This document shows, one piece after another, positions 33,531-44,910 of a stretch of 64,000 nucleotides of DNA. Below the pieces are notes generated by a model. That model saw only the letters and a program-made list of their open reading frames with translations. It ran no database searches and was not told the origin of the DNA. Position numbers and translations under genes: made by a program. Every line of letters starts with the position of its first letter. Within the stretch, counting starts at the first letter, position 1. Source of the stretch: Coleophoma eucalyptorum (Eukaryota; Ascomycota; Leotiomycetes; Helotiales; Dermateaceae); NCBI GenBank assembly GCA_026120035.1, contig JALRME010000018.1, forward strand, positions 372,001 through 436,000, given 5' to 3'.

Positions 33531-36500
33531 GACCTGCTTCTTGAGCAGAGGGCCGAGGTGGAGGGAATTGAGGGATAGGCCAGACTGGGGGAGTAGTATA
33601 TTTGTATGTCTGGATGCGTTAGGTGATGGGAGTTGCGAAATGCTTTTGTCTGTTGAGGAGTTTGGTGTTTATCATCTGAAGCAGGATTTTCATATCTGCA
33701 GTTGACCGCGAATTAGAGAGTAGACATAGAAAAAAAACATTAAAGAAAAAGGTTCTTCCTTAACCTACCAAGTCAATATAGTATGCGACAAGGCAGATCG
33801 AAGGAAGTTGTCTTGGAGAAGTTTGGCCATGGCTAATATCTGAGATGCAATTTGTTGTACAGCAAGCAAGTTTAACTGATGATCTGTGAGGGAGTACCGA
33901 CAGGAAATCACCGCTAGAATCTGAATGGTCTTCATCACTAGTCTTTTAAACACTTCATTTTGGATAGAAGTACCAGAGTACTAGTTAAAGTTAATTTATA
34001 TCCGTAACTGAGCTCTAAAGATAATATGCGGATGTGATCTTGACTGACAAAACTCGGCGTAACGTACTGCTTCAACACTTCAGATACCACAGTGATCTCA
34101 ACACCACATCACAAAGCATGAAATACTGGTATTCTACCATCGTACCTGCCACCTTCATTCCTTTCCCTTTAAGCACTCGACTCTGAAGAAAGGTCCGTGT
34201 TTGAAGAGTGGATTCCCAAGTCACTAGTCTGTTACAGACAACTCCAGAACTCCACGTCCCACTGCAAACCCGAAAGTTTGGTGGGCAACTCTTGCACGTT
34301 CATCTTTTTCTTCGGCCCTTTCTATTTTCTCCAAGATGTCGAAACCCCATGGAGAGTATTTGCATGCATGCACGCGGGCGTGTGGGCGCGAACAGATACA
34401 GCTAGGAAGCGAAGCCCTTGCTTGCAGATCTGCCTTCGCATGTTCAGACATCAAGTGCCGAAGAAGGATATCCTGGATGTCGCAAACCCATATGCGATCT
34501 TGAGTGCGAGTGGATAAAAATCCTCGAGTTAGTGGTAGGTACGCGTTGCGAGGCGTAAATAAAATCAAAACCAAGAGAATTACCTGGGGTTGTGGCCTTG
34601 AGCGAGTCTTGTCCACCGCTGGGCACGAGGCCTTACCTTTTAATATACCTTGCACCTACCATAGCAGACGTCACCTACACCACATCTTCAGCCTCCGTTT
34701 TTCTTGGTATTGGTCTTTGCAACCTCTTGGGTGTTTGCGCGGCGGAGAATTGTTTGATCATACTCTTGGTCGAATTTCTACTACTACCCTTGGTGTTCGG
34801 TTGACTTGATTTATTTTTGTTGTGCTTGGGACCGTGTCTTGGCTTGTGGGATGTGGAATGCCTTGGTTGTCTCTCTGGTTGAGCTTCGGTTTACTAATTT
34901 TTTTATTTTTGAGTATTGGCAAAGTCGCTTCGCTTTGAATCTACCTGAGTTTCACCTTTTCCCGTGCTCTCTCTTTCCGCTGCTTGGTGTTCTATGCAAT
35001 CATTCATGCTGTCACTGGCCTTGTCTTTATTTGAAAGATTCTCTATGCAATCATTCGTATAGTTGTTTGGCTTCTTTGTTTGAAAATATTAGTTGTTTTT
35101 TGTTTGTTTCGGGTAGCAGATTAATGATAGTGATGAAGGTCATTGCCATGCTGACTGCAGAACTCACGCGCCGGTGACAGTGGGTGACATTCATGAGACC
35201 TGGAAGGATGGTCAATCCAACCCAGGGGAATTTGGAATAGCTGGAGGATCTCCTTCCTGCTCGATCTGTATTTGAATCAAGTGTTCAATAAAATGGCTGG
35301 TCGTCAATCCTATGTGGACTGAAGAGCCTACCAATTGATCAGTTCGATGGAATCTGAAAGGACGGGTTCAATATATCTAGCATCCAAGAAAGGGCCTTTT
35401 CTTCCCTGTTTGATGCTATTTAAATTGAAGGATTCCATGATAATAGTGTCCGGGACCACTTTTTCAATCGAGTTATCGCATTATCACCCAACTTATAATC
35501 TCCTCACCTATATCACTCAAGTTGTTGAGCTGCCGCGCATTGTATTCAATCTCCGTAGCATGTCTGCACATATGGTAGCTATCTCGTGAGAAAGCGGGTG
35601 AGCACAGAGGCAAGTCGAAGATAAATATGGATTAGTGGAGCTTTCGCGTGACAATGGCCCGACTACAGGATTGAGCCGTCATCATGAGAAAGGCTAGCTC
35701 TCATAATATACACGGGGATTGTGAGAATCAAGTTTATTGTAGAATAGGGGACAAATACGAAGTGCGTTGCCATCGTCACCAGATATGAGGTAAAATCGAT
35801 GCGCCCCTGATGCCGCATCGAGAATAACTGCGCATGCTCGATTGGAGTACAAGCAGTTTGAGAACAGGATCTTGCGATTCAATTATAACGACAGAATTGA
35901 ATCCATGGTGGGCTTGGCGAGACCCCAGTACAGCCGGTTGTCCTCAACTCTGGATGCTTTGGTGTTTGGTTCAATTGCTTCATCTCACCCTCAAAGTGAT
36001 AGATCGGGAGAATTCGGAGGGCGACCATTCCGAAAGAGTAGCATTAACCTTCCCGGCAGAGATTGAGATCGTCTGGGATAGGCAGGCAGACCTTGCGCGG
36101 CGACTCTTGGGAGTCAGAGACTGTCGTCGTTGTGGATCATCAGCAAAGTTTGGGAACCATTCAGCCGCTTAGATTGGCTTTGCGCCGGCGGGCCAGGCTC
36201 TTGGGTTCATGTGGCAAGGACGTCCAAGGAGGCTCTTGAGCCATGGCATTCCCTCAGCCACGCGATAGGCGTCTTGGGTGTAACAACGGCGACTGACAGC
36301 AGCGCTGCCCAATCGAGGTGGCTGCCAAGTGGCAACAGCAAACCGTTGAGTGTAACAGAATGACTAGCCTGTTGCTGTCCAAGAACTGCGTCGGGGCGTC
36401 GAGGCGTCGAGCAGTTCTGTAGAATACCCGATTTGCTGGACGGGCCGGACCGCTGAGAGAGTGGTCGACGAGCTCTCGTGCTTGTGGCTGCCGGACGGGC

Positions 36501-37149
36501 ATCCCCTGAGCTCGACAACACCACTCGGATGCCCCTCTACGGTCTAGATGATCAGGTCTTCCTTCCCAATGCCTGCATATGCGCATTGATGGCTTCTATA
36601 CCGACCCTATCGTCGCCCTCGAGCCTTGCGCGGACATATGTCAGTCAGCGCCACAACACCATTGGACGTTCGCGCGACCTTCTCGACAATTGTGGATATA
36701 TACAATGCCCAGCCTTGTGCCCAGCCTCGCGCACTGTCGATCGAGGTTTGCGAAAATTGGGTCTGCCTCTATTTCCAGCGCTGCGTGATACACTGCCGAG
36801 AGAGGATCCTCATGTAAACTCAGTTCCTATCTCTCCTTCACCCAAAAACACGGCCGGCGCTGCCAATCGTTGCGGCTTGGTACGAGCGTGCACGCATTTC
36901 ATCTCAAGATGCCCGTTCTTGATGCCGGTCTTGTTGTTTCCTTGCTGTATCGCCGCTACTTGGCTGTATGGAATGTCATTTGCTTCGTTTTAGCTTCCCC
37001 TGGGTCTGTTGCCAGAAGCCCAAGGCGCCTCTTGGGCCCAGCCGGTCCCATAGAATCCATCAGGTGATGTATATGTACCAGACCATTACATATGAACCAT
37101 TGTCTCCGTAATTTTCTCTCGTTGTCCCGTTTGAGACTTGACCACCAAG
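33531..37149. other. Long gene-free interval upstream of the TehA-family gene
   Basis: About 3.6 kb without a gene I can support. Open frames at 34224-34655, 34806-35177 and 36478-36993 have no recognisable domains and no clean ATG or splice context. A 51-bp imperfect tandem duplication occurs at 34991-35090. The part next to 37150 may be a long leader or promoter. Confidence 0.4.
34991..35090 (+). repeat. Imperfect 51-bp tandem duplication
   Basis: TCTATGCAATCATTC occurs at 34991-35005 and again at 35042-35056. Similar but diverged sequence follows each copy (GGCCTTGTCTTTATTTGAAA and GGCTTCTTTGTTTGAAAA). Confidence 0.6.
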
Positions 37150-38970
37150 ATGGCTACCTTCAACCCCAACCTGCCCACTAATGTAGATGACCCCATCGAG
37201 GAGTTGATAGCATATAAGAAGAACATTCTGAACGATGAGCGCCGAGACACCCGTATACGAGGAAGTGTCGAAGCGACCCTCGAGTTCTTAAACAAACGGC
37301 GATCACAGTTTTCCAACTCCAATATGTCCCAAGGTTCGAATTCCGGCTTCCACACTCGATCCAACTCCGGCATCATGGAGCCAAACAATAACACAACAGA
37401 CCCCTTACAGACTGCTGGCTCCGGTCTTTCCTCTCGTCCAAGCGTGGCCATGTTTTCACGGCCAACACCTCAGTTTGACTCCTTTAACTCAGGCTACGGC
37501 GCTCCTCAGTATAACATTCCTCAACAACAGCAACAGCAGCAACAGCAGCAACAACAACAACAACAACAATTCTTCAATGGTAGTCAACCATCGTTTAGCA
37601 GAAATCAATCTTTCAGCGGAGGTTCTTTCAATGGAGGTGGCTCTTACAACAGTGGCTATGGTGGTGGCCAGTTAATCAACGGTTCAGCATCTCGACCAAT
37701 GTTAGCTCCATCAAACGCCTCAACCTTCACTACCGATAGCATAATGATGGCGAAGGAGAAGGGTGATATGTTTGCAGGCTACTCAGCAAACGACCCTCAC
37801 GCCCATGGTGAACATGGGGGACATGCTCCAGCACCTACGCATCTGTCTCTTCGAGAACGACTGGAGCACTTTACATTTGCCTGGTTTGCATGTACGATGT
37901 CGACTGGCGGCGTTGCTTTCACTATGTCCGTCATCCCGAACCGACCAGAAGCTCTCACTGTTCTTGGAACGGTGATGTTCGTCGTTAACCTGGTTCTCAT
38001 CGTCGTCTTCACAATGACCATGATCACTCGCTTCATTCTCCACCCACACACCTTGGTCCACGCCTTCACCAATCCCCATGAGGGCTTTTTCTTTGCTACC
38101 TTCTGGCTCACAATAGCCACCGTCGTCACAAATACAACGGCATATGGAATCCCCAACACGGGACCATGGCTCATTCCTGCTCTGCGAATCACCTTCTGGG
38201 TCTACACTGTAATAGTCACGTTCATCGCCATTCTTTACTACTATGTCCTCATCCACGTCAAGAAACTCGTAATTACCAATGTCCTTCCTGGTTGGGTTTT
38301 GCCCATTTTCCCTGCTATGTTGGTCGGGACCCTCGCTTCAGCCATCGCTAAAACGCAGCCAGCCGAGCACGCATTCCCAATGCTGGTAGCCGGTTTGACC
38401 TTCCAAGGCCTCGGATTCTTGGTCGCTTCCATGATGTATGCGATCTACTTCGGTCGCTTACTGACGTCCGGCTTCCCTGTCGATGCTTCCCGGCCAGCAA
38501 TGATGATTGCGGTCGGTCCTCCAGCTTTCACAGCTTTGGCTATCATTGGTATGGCGCAAGACGTTCAAGCGACTGGCATTTTCACGGGATTCACACAATT
38601 GAATGGCATCAGCCCGGCTAACCAAGCATTGATCCCTGATATACTGTCTTTGCTCGCCATCCTTGGAGCCATTGGCCTCTGGCTTCTTGCATTCTGGTTC
38701 TTCGCCCTCGCGACAATGGCTTACATCGAGTGTGCACACCGCAACGCTTTCCATCTTAACTGGTATGCTCTTGTCTTTCCCAATGTTGGATTTACCATTG
38801 CGACAATCAAGATTGGCGAGCGTCTTAGCAGTCCCATCATTCAAAGCGTTGGTACCGTTATGGCAGCCTTCCTCTTCTTCCTCTGGCTCCTTGTATTCTT
38901 CTGTCACTGGAAGGCTGTTCTGATGAAGGATATTATGTGGCCTGGAAAGGACGAGGATGCAGCTCACTGA
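37150..38970 (+). CDS. TehA/SLAC1-family carrier (malate/sulfite-type) with poly-Q N-terminus
   Basis: A single exon of 606 aa. The ATG at 37150 is used. The frame begins four codons earlier with TTG. Residues 1-220 are hydrophilic, rich in Asn, Ser, Gly and Gln, with about 16 consecutive Gln near residue 125 and a His-rich patch (HAHGEHGGHAP). From about residue 228 the protein has about ten membrane helices. The first contains FAWFACTMSTGGVAF, and a later GFPVDASRPAMMIAVGPPAF is characteristic of the voltage-dependent anion channel family (PF03595: TehA, fungal Mae1 and Ssu1, plant SLAC1). Members move malate, sulfite or other anions across the plasma membrane. Which anion applies here is unknown. 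The long low-complexity extension is unusual for the family. Confidence 0.88.
   Translation: MATFNPNLPTNVDDPIEELIAYKKNILNDERRDTRIRGSVEATLEFLNKRRSQFSNSNMSQGSNSGFHTRSNSGIMEPNNNTTDPLQTAGSGLSSRPSVAMFSRPTPQFDSFNSGYGAPQYNIPQQQQQQQQQQQQQQQQFFNGSQPSFSRNQSFSGGSFNGGGSYNSGYGGGQLINGSASRPMLAPSNASTFTTDSIMMAKEKGDMFAGYSANDPHAHGEHGGHAPAPTHLSLRERLEHFTFAWFACTMSTGGVAFTMSVIPNRPEALTVLGTVMFVVNLVLIVVFTMTMITRFILHPHTLVHAFTNPHEGFFFATFWLTIATVVTNTTAYGIPNTGPWLIPALRITFWVYTVIVTFIAILYYYVLIHVKKLVITNVLPGWVLPIFPAMLVGTLASAIAKTQPAEHAFPMLVAGLTFQGLGFLVASMMYAIYFGRLLTSGFPVDASRPAMMIAVGPPAFTALAIIGMAQDVQATGIFTGFTQLNGISPANQALIPDILSLLAILGAIGLWLLAFWFFALATMAYIECAHRNAFHLNWYALVFPNVGFTIATIKIGERLSSPIIQSVGTVMAAFLFFLWLLVFFCHWKAVLMKDIMWPGKDEDAAH
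37522..37569 (+). repeat. CAA/CAG poly-glutamine tract
   Basis: Sixteen glutamine codons in a row, mixed CAA and CAG, with a pure CAA stretch at the end. Such tracts vary in length between strains. Confidence 0.85.
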
Positions 38971-40249
38971 AGTGGTACTCTCAATTCAAGAAATTTTCCT
39001 TTCGCATATTTGGTTACTAGCTTGGGTGTAACGGGAACAAAAAGGAGCAAAGCGTTGCAAAAGTTGCATTTTTACACACCCCAGAAACAAGACCACATAC
39101 CCACGAGACCTTCTGCCTTTTCTGTCTTTACCGATCATTCCAGGAAAGGGGAGGAAGTCCCGCGACGCTTTTCCTTAACCTATACCCCAACACCAGCATT
39201 GCGCCGGCTCGCGTGCGGCAGCAAGGTCTGGATTGTGCCTGTCTAATTTCTTGTTTCTTCTTTTTTTTCTCTTTCTTTTTTTTTGCTTTGAAGTTTTTGT
39301 CGTTTTGGACTTCTCAATAATATATGTGTATGAGCGCCGGCGTTGGGTCCCTAGAGAGCAGAACTTTATCCTGTCCGCCGCAAACTGAGGAGCATTTGGA
39401 CATGGGTTTAGGGCTGCACAGACGATAGATCCAGACGACAATCGGCTAGAGTGTTTGGTCACCATGTTCTATTACTTAGTGGCTAACACTCGTGTTTCTC
39501 TGTTTTGTTTTCCTTTCTCTTCTGCTTCCAGATATGGGAAATTATTATAGAACAGACATTTAGTTAAGGATTGGTAGAGTAGGTAGATTTAAATAGGGGA
39601 GGCTGCAGATGAGCATACAATATATATACCACAGGGTCCCTCACCAATGTCTTCAAGCAAATTTGGAGTGATATTTGTGAACAGAAATATTAGAATAAGT
39701 CGGATCTCTGACAGCAAGTGCTCTCAGAGGATCACGGATGTTTGACGCTCGTTTCAAGAGTTGTCTCCAAATCCACGTGACCAAGATATCCTTCTCAGTT
39801 GTCCTTTTAACTTATCTTTTATTTTGTTTTATAAAAAGCTATACCCAGAATACGACCAATTTGTGACCTCTGCTATCGCGCCGATGTTACAATAACCATA
39901 AAATGGGGTTTCGTTCTCATTGGTCACGAGATCGCCGACGGGCGCCCGGACTTTCAGACCGCCGACGTCCTTCGCTGCGATATTAGTAGCCGAGCAGGGA
40001 AAAACATCTCCACCTGATCTTGGCCTTACCTTATGGTATGCCGGTATAGGTAGCTCACATGGGCATGGGCGGGTTTTCCCATCGTTTCCCCTTCTCGATT
40101 CTATCTCGGCACTTCTGAAATCTCAGAGCGCAAGAAAAGAAATGACCGCTCTCTTGCTGTGTACACGTTAGTGCAGACGAGAAGCCAGTCAGTCAGAGCC
40201 TTTTTCATCTTGTATGTTTGGCCTTGATGCAGAATGAGCACATCCGAAA
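38971..40249. other. Intergenic, no gene seen
   Basis: About 1.3 kb of 3' flank of the TehA-family gene and upstream region of the Zn2Cys6 gene. T-rich runs near 39250-39285. No supported gene or RNA. Confidence 0.4.
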
Positions 40250-41903
40250 ATGAACTCTCGAAGCAGGGGTGGTTGTGTTGACTGCAAGCGCTCCAAAGTC
40301 AAATGCGACGAAGCACGTCCATCTTGCGGGACGTGTGCAAGGCGTAGACTTGTGTGCCATGGCTACGCCAATGTGAAGGACAAACTCAAGAAAGCAAAAC
40401 GTCCTTCGAGCCCTCGTCAACAATCCCCAACGGCTCATGACAGACGGTCAAGCATTGTGTCAGCGGACGTCGACCAAAATGCTGCTTCGTCCCCCTCTCC
40501 AGCATCTCCCGGCATCTCAAACAAATCCGAAAATTCGTCCCGTAGCCAACATGGCGATGCTGAGAATGCTGAATCATCTCAGCTCGTGCTTAGTTCGAGC
40601 CCTGGCCCTTTAACAACACTTTCAGCTCTGAACGATATGTTCTCCTTGGTTCCCCTGAAGACAGTATCCAGCATTCCTCCTGGTATGATTCATCCAGCAG
40701 ATGAGTCCACCGTCGAGGTTTATTTCAATCGCCATCCCCATGAACTCACTATTGGCCCAGAGTTCGTGAACGAGATGAATGCGAACGTTCTTATGGTTCT
40801 TCAGAGCAACCCAAGGGCCATCAGCGATTGCCTCTTTGCTGTTGGGCGAGTCTACGTTGCTTCTGACACTGGTATTGATTCTGTGCCAGTCCTGGATCGT
40901 AAAGCAAGGATTCTGGCAAATTTGAGGGCTATGAATGAATCAGAAGGAGAACTAGAGCAGATTGTCGTTATGCTATTGGGTTTGTGCGCTTTGGAGGTAG
41001 GCTTCGTTCGAACAAGCATCGAACTTCACTGACATCCCTATGTAGCTTATTGATATGAAAACAGCTGGGCGCGACATGACGATTCCAATATTGATACAAA
41101 ATGCAGCACTCCTTATCCACCATCACACTTCAACCGGTAGGGAAGTGACACCCTTAGCCAAGTACTTTATTCGTGCTCTTGCTCGACAAGATATGATCAT
41201 CTCCCTTACACACTTTCGACGTCCATCAATTCCAACCACCGTATGGTTGGATGAGCACTCTCGCCAGTCGGCAGATCGCTTCATGGGCTACACAGCAACA
41301 TTTATGCCTTTCTTGGCAGAACTATGCGTTTTAGCGGAAGATGTCCGAGGAGCGGTTCGAACCAGTTTCGTAGGAGAGCTTGGACTCATTGCCGAGTTTT
41401 CAGATTCACCACTACCCCAAGGAGCTTCGCTATCACAGCGAGCAGCGCACCTTGCAGCGCGCATTGCAGCGTGGCAACCCACAGCGCCTCGAGGCGTCTC
41501 GTTTCGATTATCTCGGAAATTTCTTTCGCAAGCGTATTGCTACCGAACTGCAGCCCTGCTCTACCTCCACCGTCTGTTTCATCTTCCACATACTTCCCTT
41601 GAAGCGGATGACAAGGCCCTAGAGCTTGCACATAATGTCCTTCTCTATACTACGGGCCCTACAGAAGAACTTCGAATGTCCCTGTGGCCTGTGTTTATCT
41701 GCGCATGCGAATTCAGCAGCGAGGATGATCGTAGTGCTGTGCTTGAGGTCTTTGATGCTATACTCAAATATCGACGCACCGCAACAGCTCTGAGAACGAA
41801 GAATTTTTGTGTAGAGAAGGTCTGGAAAGCCAGGGATGAGGGACGGGAATGGAATTGGATGGAGTTGGTTAAACAATACCCTGGGGAGCTTATGCCAATC
41901 TAA
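40250..41903 (+). CDS. Zn(II)2Cys6 transcription factor
   Basis: Two exons, 40250-40996 and 41046-41903, give 534 aa, with the intron in phase 0. Cys9, 12, 19, 26, 29 and 36 form the binuclear zinc cluster (CVDCKRSKVKCD, then CGTCARRRLVC). A basic linker (KDKLKKAKRPSSP) follows. Residues 45-115 are Ser-rich and probably disordered. The remainder is a helical middle region of the fungal-specific type (CEFSSEDDRSAVLEVFDAI near the end is typical of the Fungal_trans_2 group). The gene is tail to tail with the amidase gene, 61 bp apart, next to a Dal5-type permease. A local regulator of the amidase and permease is therefore plausible but not shown. Confidence 0.9.
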
Positions 41904-41964
41904 GGCATTGACTGGACTTGAAAGCCCTTTATCACATCAACTAACGCTAGGATTTTATTGGAAG

Positions 41965-43799
41965 CTATCTGGCGTTTATGATAGAGTCTATAAGCTCTAC
42001 GTCCTTCAGCAATTGTTCGTCGCCCAATCTCGGCCCTATCAATTGCAAACAGATTGGCGCTCCTGCCATCATTTGTGGATCATCTATAACTGGTCAGATG
42101 TTTTCACGGAACATAGTAGCGGATAAACATACACAGAGCATGGATAGCCTCATCAGCTTTCTGGTTGCCTTCCCATGCCACAAAGTTTGAGTGTGGTTGA
42201 TCCTTTTCGGGATCCGCTACGGAATACGGTATTACGACGGCTGGATACTATAATTCATATTAGTATTTGCCTCTCAACACATGGAGGCTTCCAACATACA
42301 TCAACGGCATTCCATGCTACGGTGTACGAATCAAGCTTCCACTCGTCAGGCTTGACTGCTGTATGTGCCCCAACAGGAGCCAAAACAATATCTATGCCAG
42401 CTTCCATCCAGCGATCGAGCATTTGCTTCACCAACCCGAGCCTCTTTGTATTCCACTCCCACATCTCCTCCGGCTTCTTCGCTGACATATCCCAAAATCC
42501 GATATTCTTCACCGACTGCACGACTGGTTCTCCAGCCTTGGCAAGTTCACCCTTCTGGTATGAGAGGCCATCCAAAGTAAATAGCTCCCTCGTAACCTTT
42601 CCGATCTCCGCAAAATCTGGTGGTACAAAGTCCTTAACCTCAAACCCAGCTGCCTCTAGCTTACTTCGTGCTTCCTGGAGTCCTCGGCGGATCGGTGGAT
42701 GTGGTGTCAGTCCACTTGCATTGATTATGCCAACCACCGGTTTTCGATCTGACACACCCATCTCGCAGATATGAGGTATTATTGCTGGATCAACAACCCA
42801 GGGCTTCGCGTCTCGGATTACCCGGGTCAAAAGCTTGAGATCTCGAGCTGATGTTGCCAAAGGGCCGCAAACAGCTGGTACTCCTGTATTCATTCCTGTC
42901 CAGCTCGATGCCGCGTATCCAAACATGGGGAGAACTCCAAATGATGGTTTATAGCCGTATGTCCCGTTTGCTGCTGCTGGAATACTATGCAGGAGTTAGT
43001 AGACAACTACCAAATATGCTCAACGAGTATACATACCGAATCGATCCGCCTACATCGGTTCCAATGCCCAAAGCGCTTCCTCTAAAGGCTATCATGGAAC
43101 CCTCACCTCCACTACTTCCTCCACATGTCAAGTGAGACACGACAGGATTCTTTGTCTGCCCAAAAACATTGTTGTGCGCCTCTGCAACCAACATTGTTTG
43201 AGGTGTATTCGTCTTTGCAATGACAACAGCCCCAGCTTCACGCACCAGCTGAATCATGTAACTGTCATACGTCGAAGGATCAAAAGTTCTTGAAATATAT
43301 CCGTCGCTAGCATCGTAACCTTTCACATGGAAGCATTCCTGCAATCTCAGCACACCGCATAGATAATAGCTAGGCTTCTAATTCATCGACTTACTTTGAA
43401 CGTCATAGGCAAGCCGTGCAGTGGCCCAACCGTCTTCCCAGTTGCTTTGAAAGTCTCGTCTAATTTTGCAGCGGCAGCAATGGCATCCGAGAACATGATC
43501 TCCGTGAGTGCATTACAGAGCTGCTGTCCTACCGCTGCTCTCTTGCAATAGGCAGTGACGACTTCCAAAGCTGTATACGTTCCGCTTGCAATCTTTTCCA
43601 GTAACGCTGTAGCATCGTAGTCACCAGTGATTTCCAATTCTTTTGCAGAGAGAATGCCACATGAGCTCGCAATGGGTCGCAGATCAACCGTATCTGGAGT
43701 TGGCAATGCTTCAGGCTTCAAGATCCATTCTGGGGGGATTCGCGACAGCTGCTCTTTCTTCTTCTCAGCTGCCAGTTCTTGCCATGGTCTAGGAGACAT
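41965..43799 (-). CDS. Amidase (amidase-signature family, acetamidase-like)
   Basis: Five exons, 43799-43395, 43338-43037, 42984-42300, 42247-42133 and 42083-41965, give 541 aa, the usual fungal length. All splice phases agree. The Ser-cisSer-Lys triad can be read as Lys135 (GLPMTFK), Ser210 (CGGSSGGEGS) and Ser234 (GTDVGGSIR). The Lys-to-Ser spacings of 75 and 99 match those of fatty acid amide hydrolase. The C-terminal exons give YPAVVIPY and GAPICLQLIGPRLGDEQLL, as expected for general fungal amidases. The enzyme hydrolyses carboxamides to acid plus ammonia, probably in the cytosol, feeding nitrogen metabolism. The last two small exons extend the protein well past the first stop in the uninterrupted frame. 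It is divergent from the Dal5-type permease gene, with GATAAG sites between. Confidence 0.92.
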
Positions 43800-44910
43800 G
43801 TTTCGCACAAGTGAGGCTTCGTCGTGGGGATAGGGATTGATGAGAAATGGTTTCTTAGATGTGCAACAATTTGAAATGCGTCAAGCTTGGCCAGAGAAGG
43901 GGCTTCTTGTTCAAATCTCGCACTTCCAAACAGTCTATACTCGGATTCCTTCTGGCATATAAGCCCTTGTATTCTCTAGTCTCGATCTCGCAATACGAGG
44001 TTGGATAGCATAGATAGCTCTAACACAGCTAGTTGCAATGGCGTGAAAAATGGGATTGGAAATTGTTCACCTCAAGCCGGGAAACAGAAACAAAGAACAG
44101 AGTTGCTCCTTGCTATCATTTTTGTACCACAGGCCCTTATCGCGGTGGGGTGACGCAGTACGATAGCAAATGCAGCCCGATAGCTAGAAGGGCGGCTTAT
44201 CGGACGTTGTCGGTCTCGTTACAAGCTTGCTCCCCACCTTTGTCAACATGAATCGAGCCGCTCCACGACGCAACGCTGTTGCTTTCGCCGATATGATATC
44301 TTCCAGAACCTATATACCCAGCGATTTCAATGAATGTATCGGCCTACTCTGCTGCGCCGCCCATACAAGCTGGCTACCCAGTCGGCGACGGCTCAAGCTT
44401 CTTTTCTTGCCTTCTTATCTATCTGCAATGACCGATTCGCCGCAACATACCTGTTTCTCAAGGTGCGGCCAATGAGGCAAAACAGAAAGTTGAAGCTCGT
44501 CTAATTTGATACTTATCAATGATCGGATCGTGATCACCAGGCCCTTTTCCCATCGCCTTCATCCTAATGTTCATCTTATCCTTTGCTTTGCAACATGACG
44601 AGATCAGCCAGAGAGATGTCCAATCATCCCCTCTTGCGCGCTTCTCCGCTCTTGGCACAATCCAGTACGATTGCCATGCATGCATGAGTGCATGGTCGGT
44701 TCTGGAAAGATAAGTATCTTATCATAGACTTCATTCAAGGAATGGGATGGCATTGGATGATTATCGAGCGAAAGATACAGGCACAGGTACAGATAGGCAC
44801 AGAGGGTGTGGTCCGCCATTCCATATTAAAGAACCCCAGATTTCTCACTGCCTCCACGTTTTGCCAGATCATCTTTCTAGTCATAATTTCTATTCACTGG
44901 TGCAAGAATC
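43800..44910. other. Shared divergent promoter of amidase and permease
   Basis: 1.1 kb between two divergent starts. No gene seen. GATA sites are listed separately. Open frames at 44033-44251, 44458-44685 and 44604-44819 show no recognisable content. Confidence 0.5.
44414..44723. promoter_or_regulatory. Cluster of five GATAAG sites in the shared promoter
   Basis: Full GATAAG cores lie at 44414-44419, 44512-44517 and 44575-44580 (minus strand), 44709-44714 (plus) and 44718-44723 (minus). The last two form the perfect inverted repeat GATAAGTATCTTATC. AreA/NIT2-type GATA factors activate genes for secondary nitrogen sources through such sites. The cluster lies 190-500 bp upstream of the permease ATG and 615-925 bp upstream of the amidase ATG. 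Confidence 0.6.

Noticed and set aside
34224..34655. 143-codon minus-strand frame
   Set aside because: No recognisable content. Overlaps other frames of equal length on the plus strand.
36478..36993. 171-codon plus-strand frame
   Set aside because: No ATG at its start, no domain. Two other frames overlap the same stretch.
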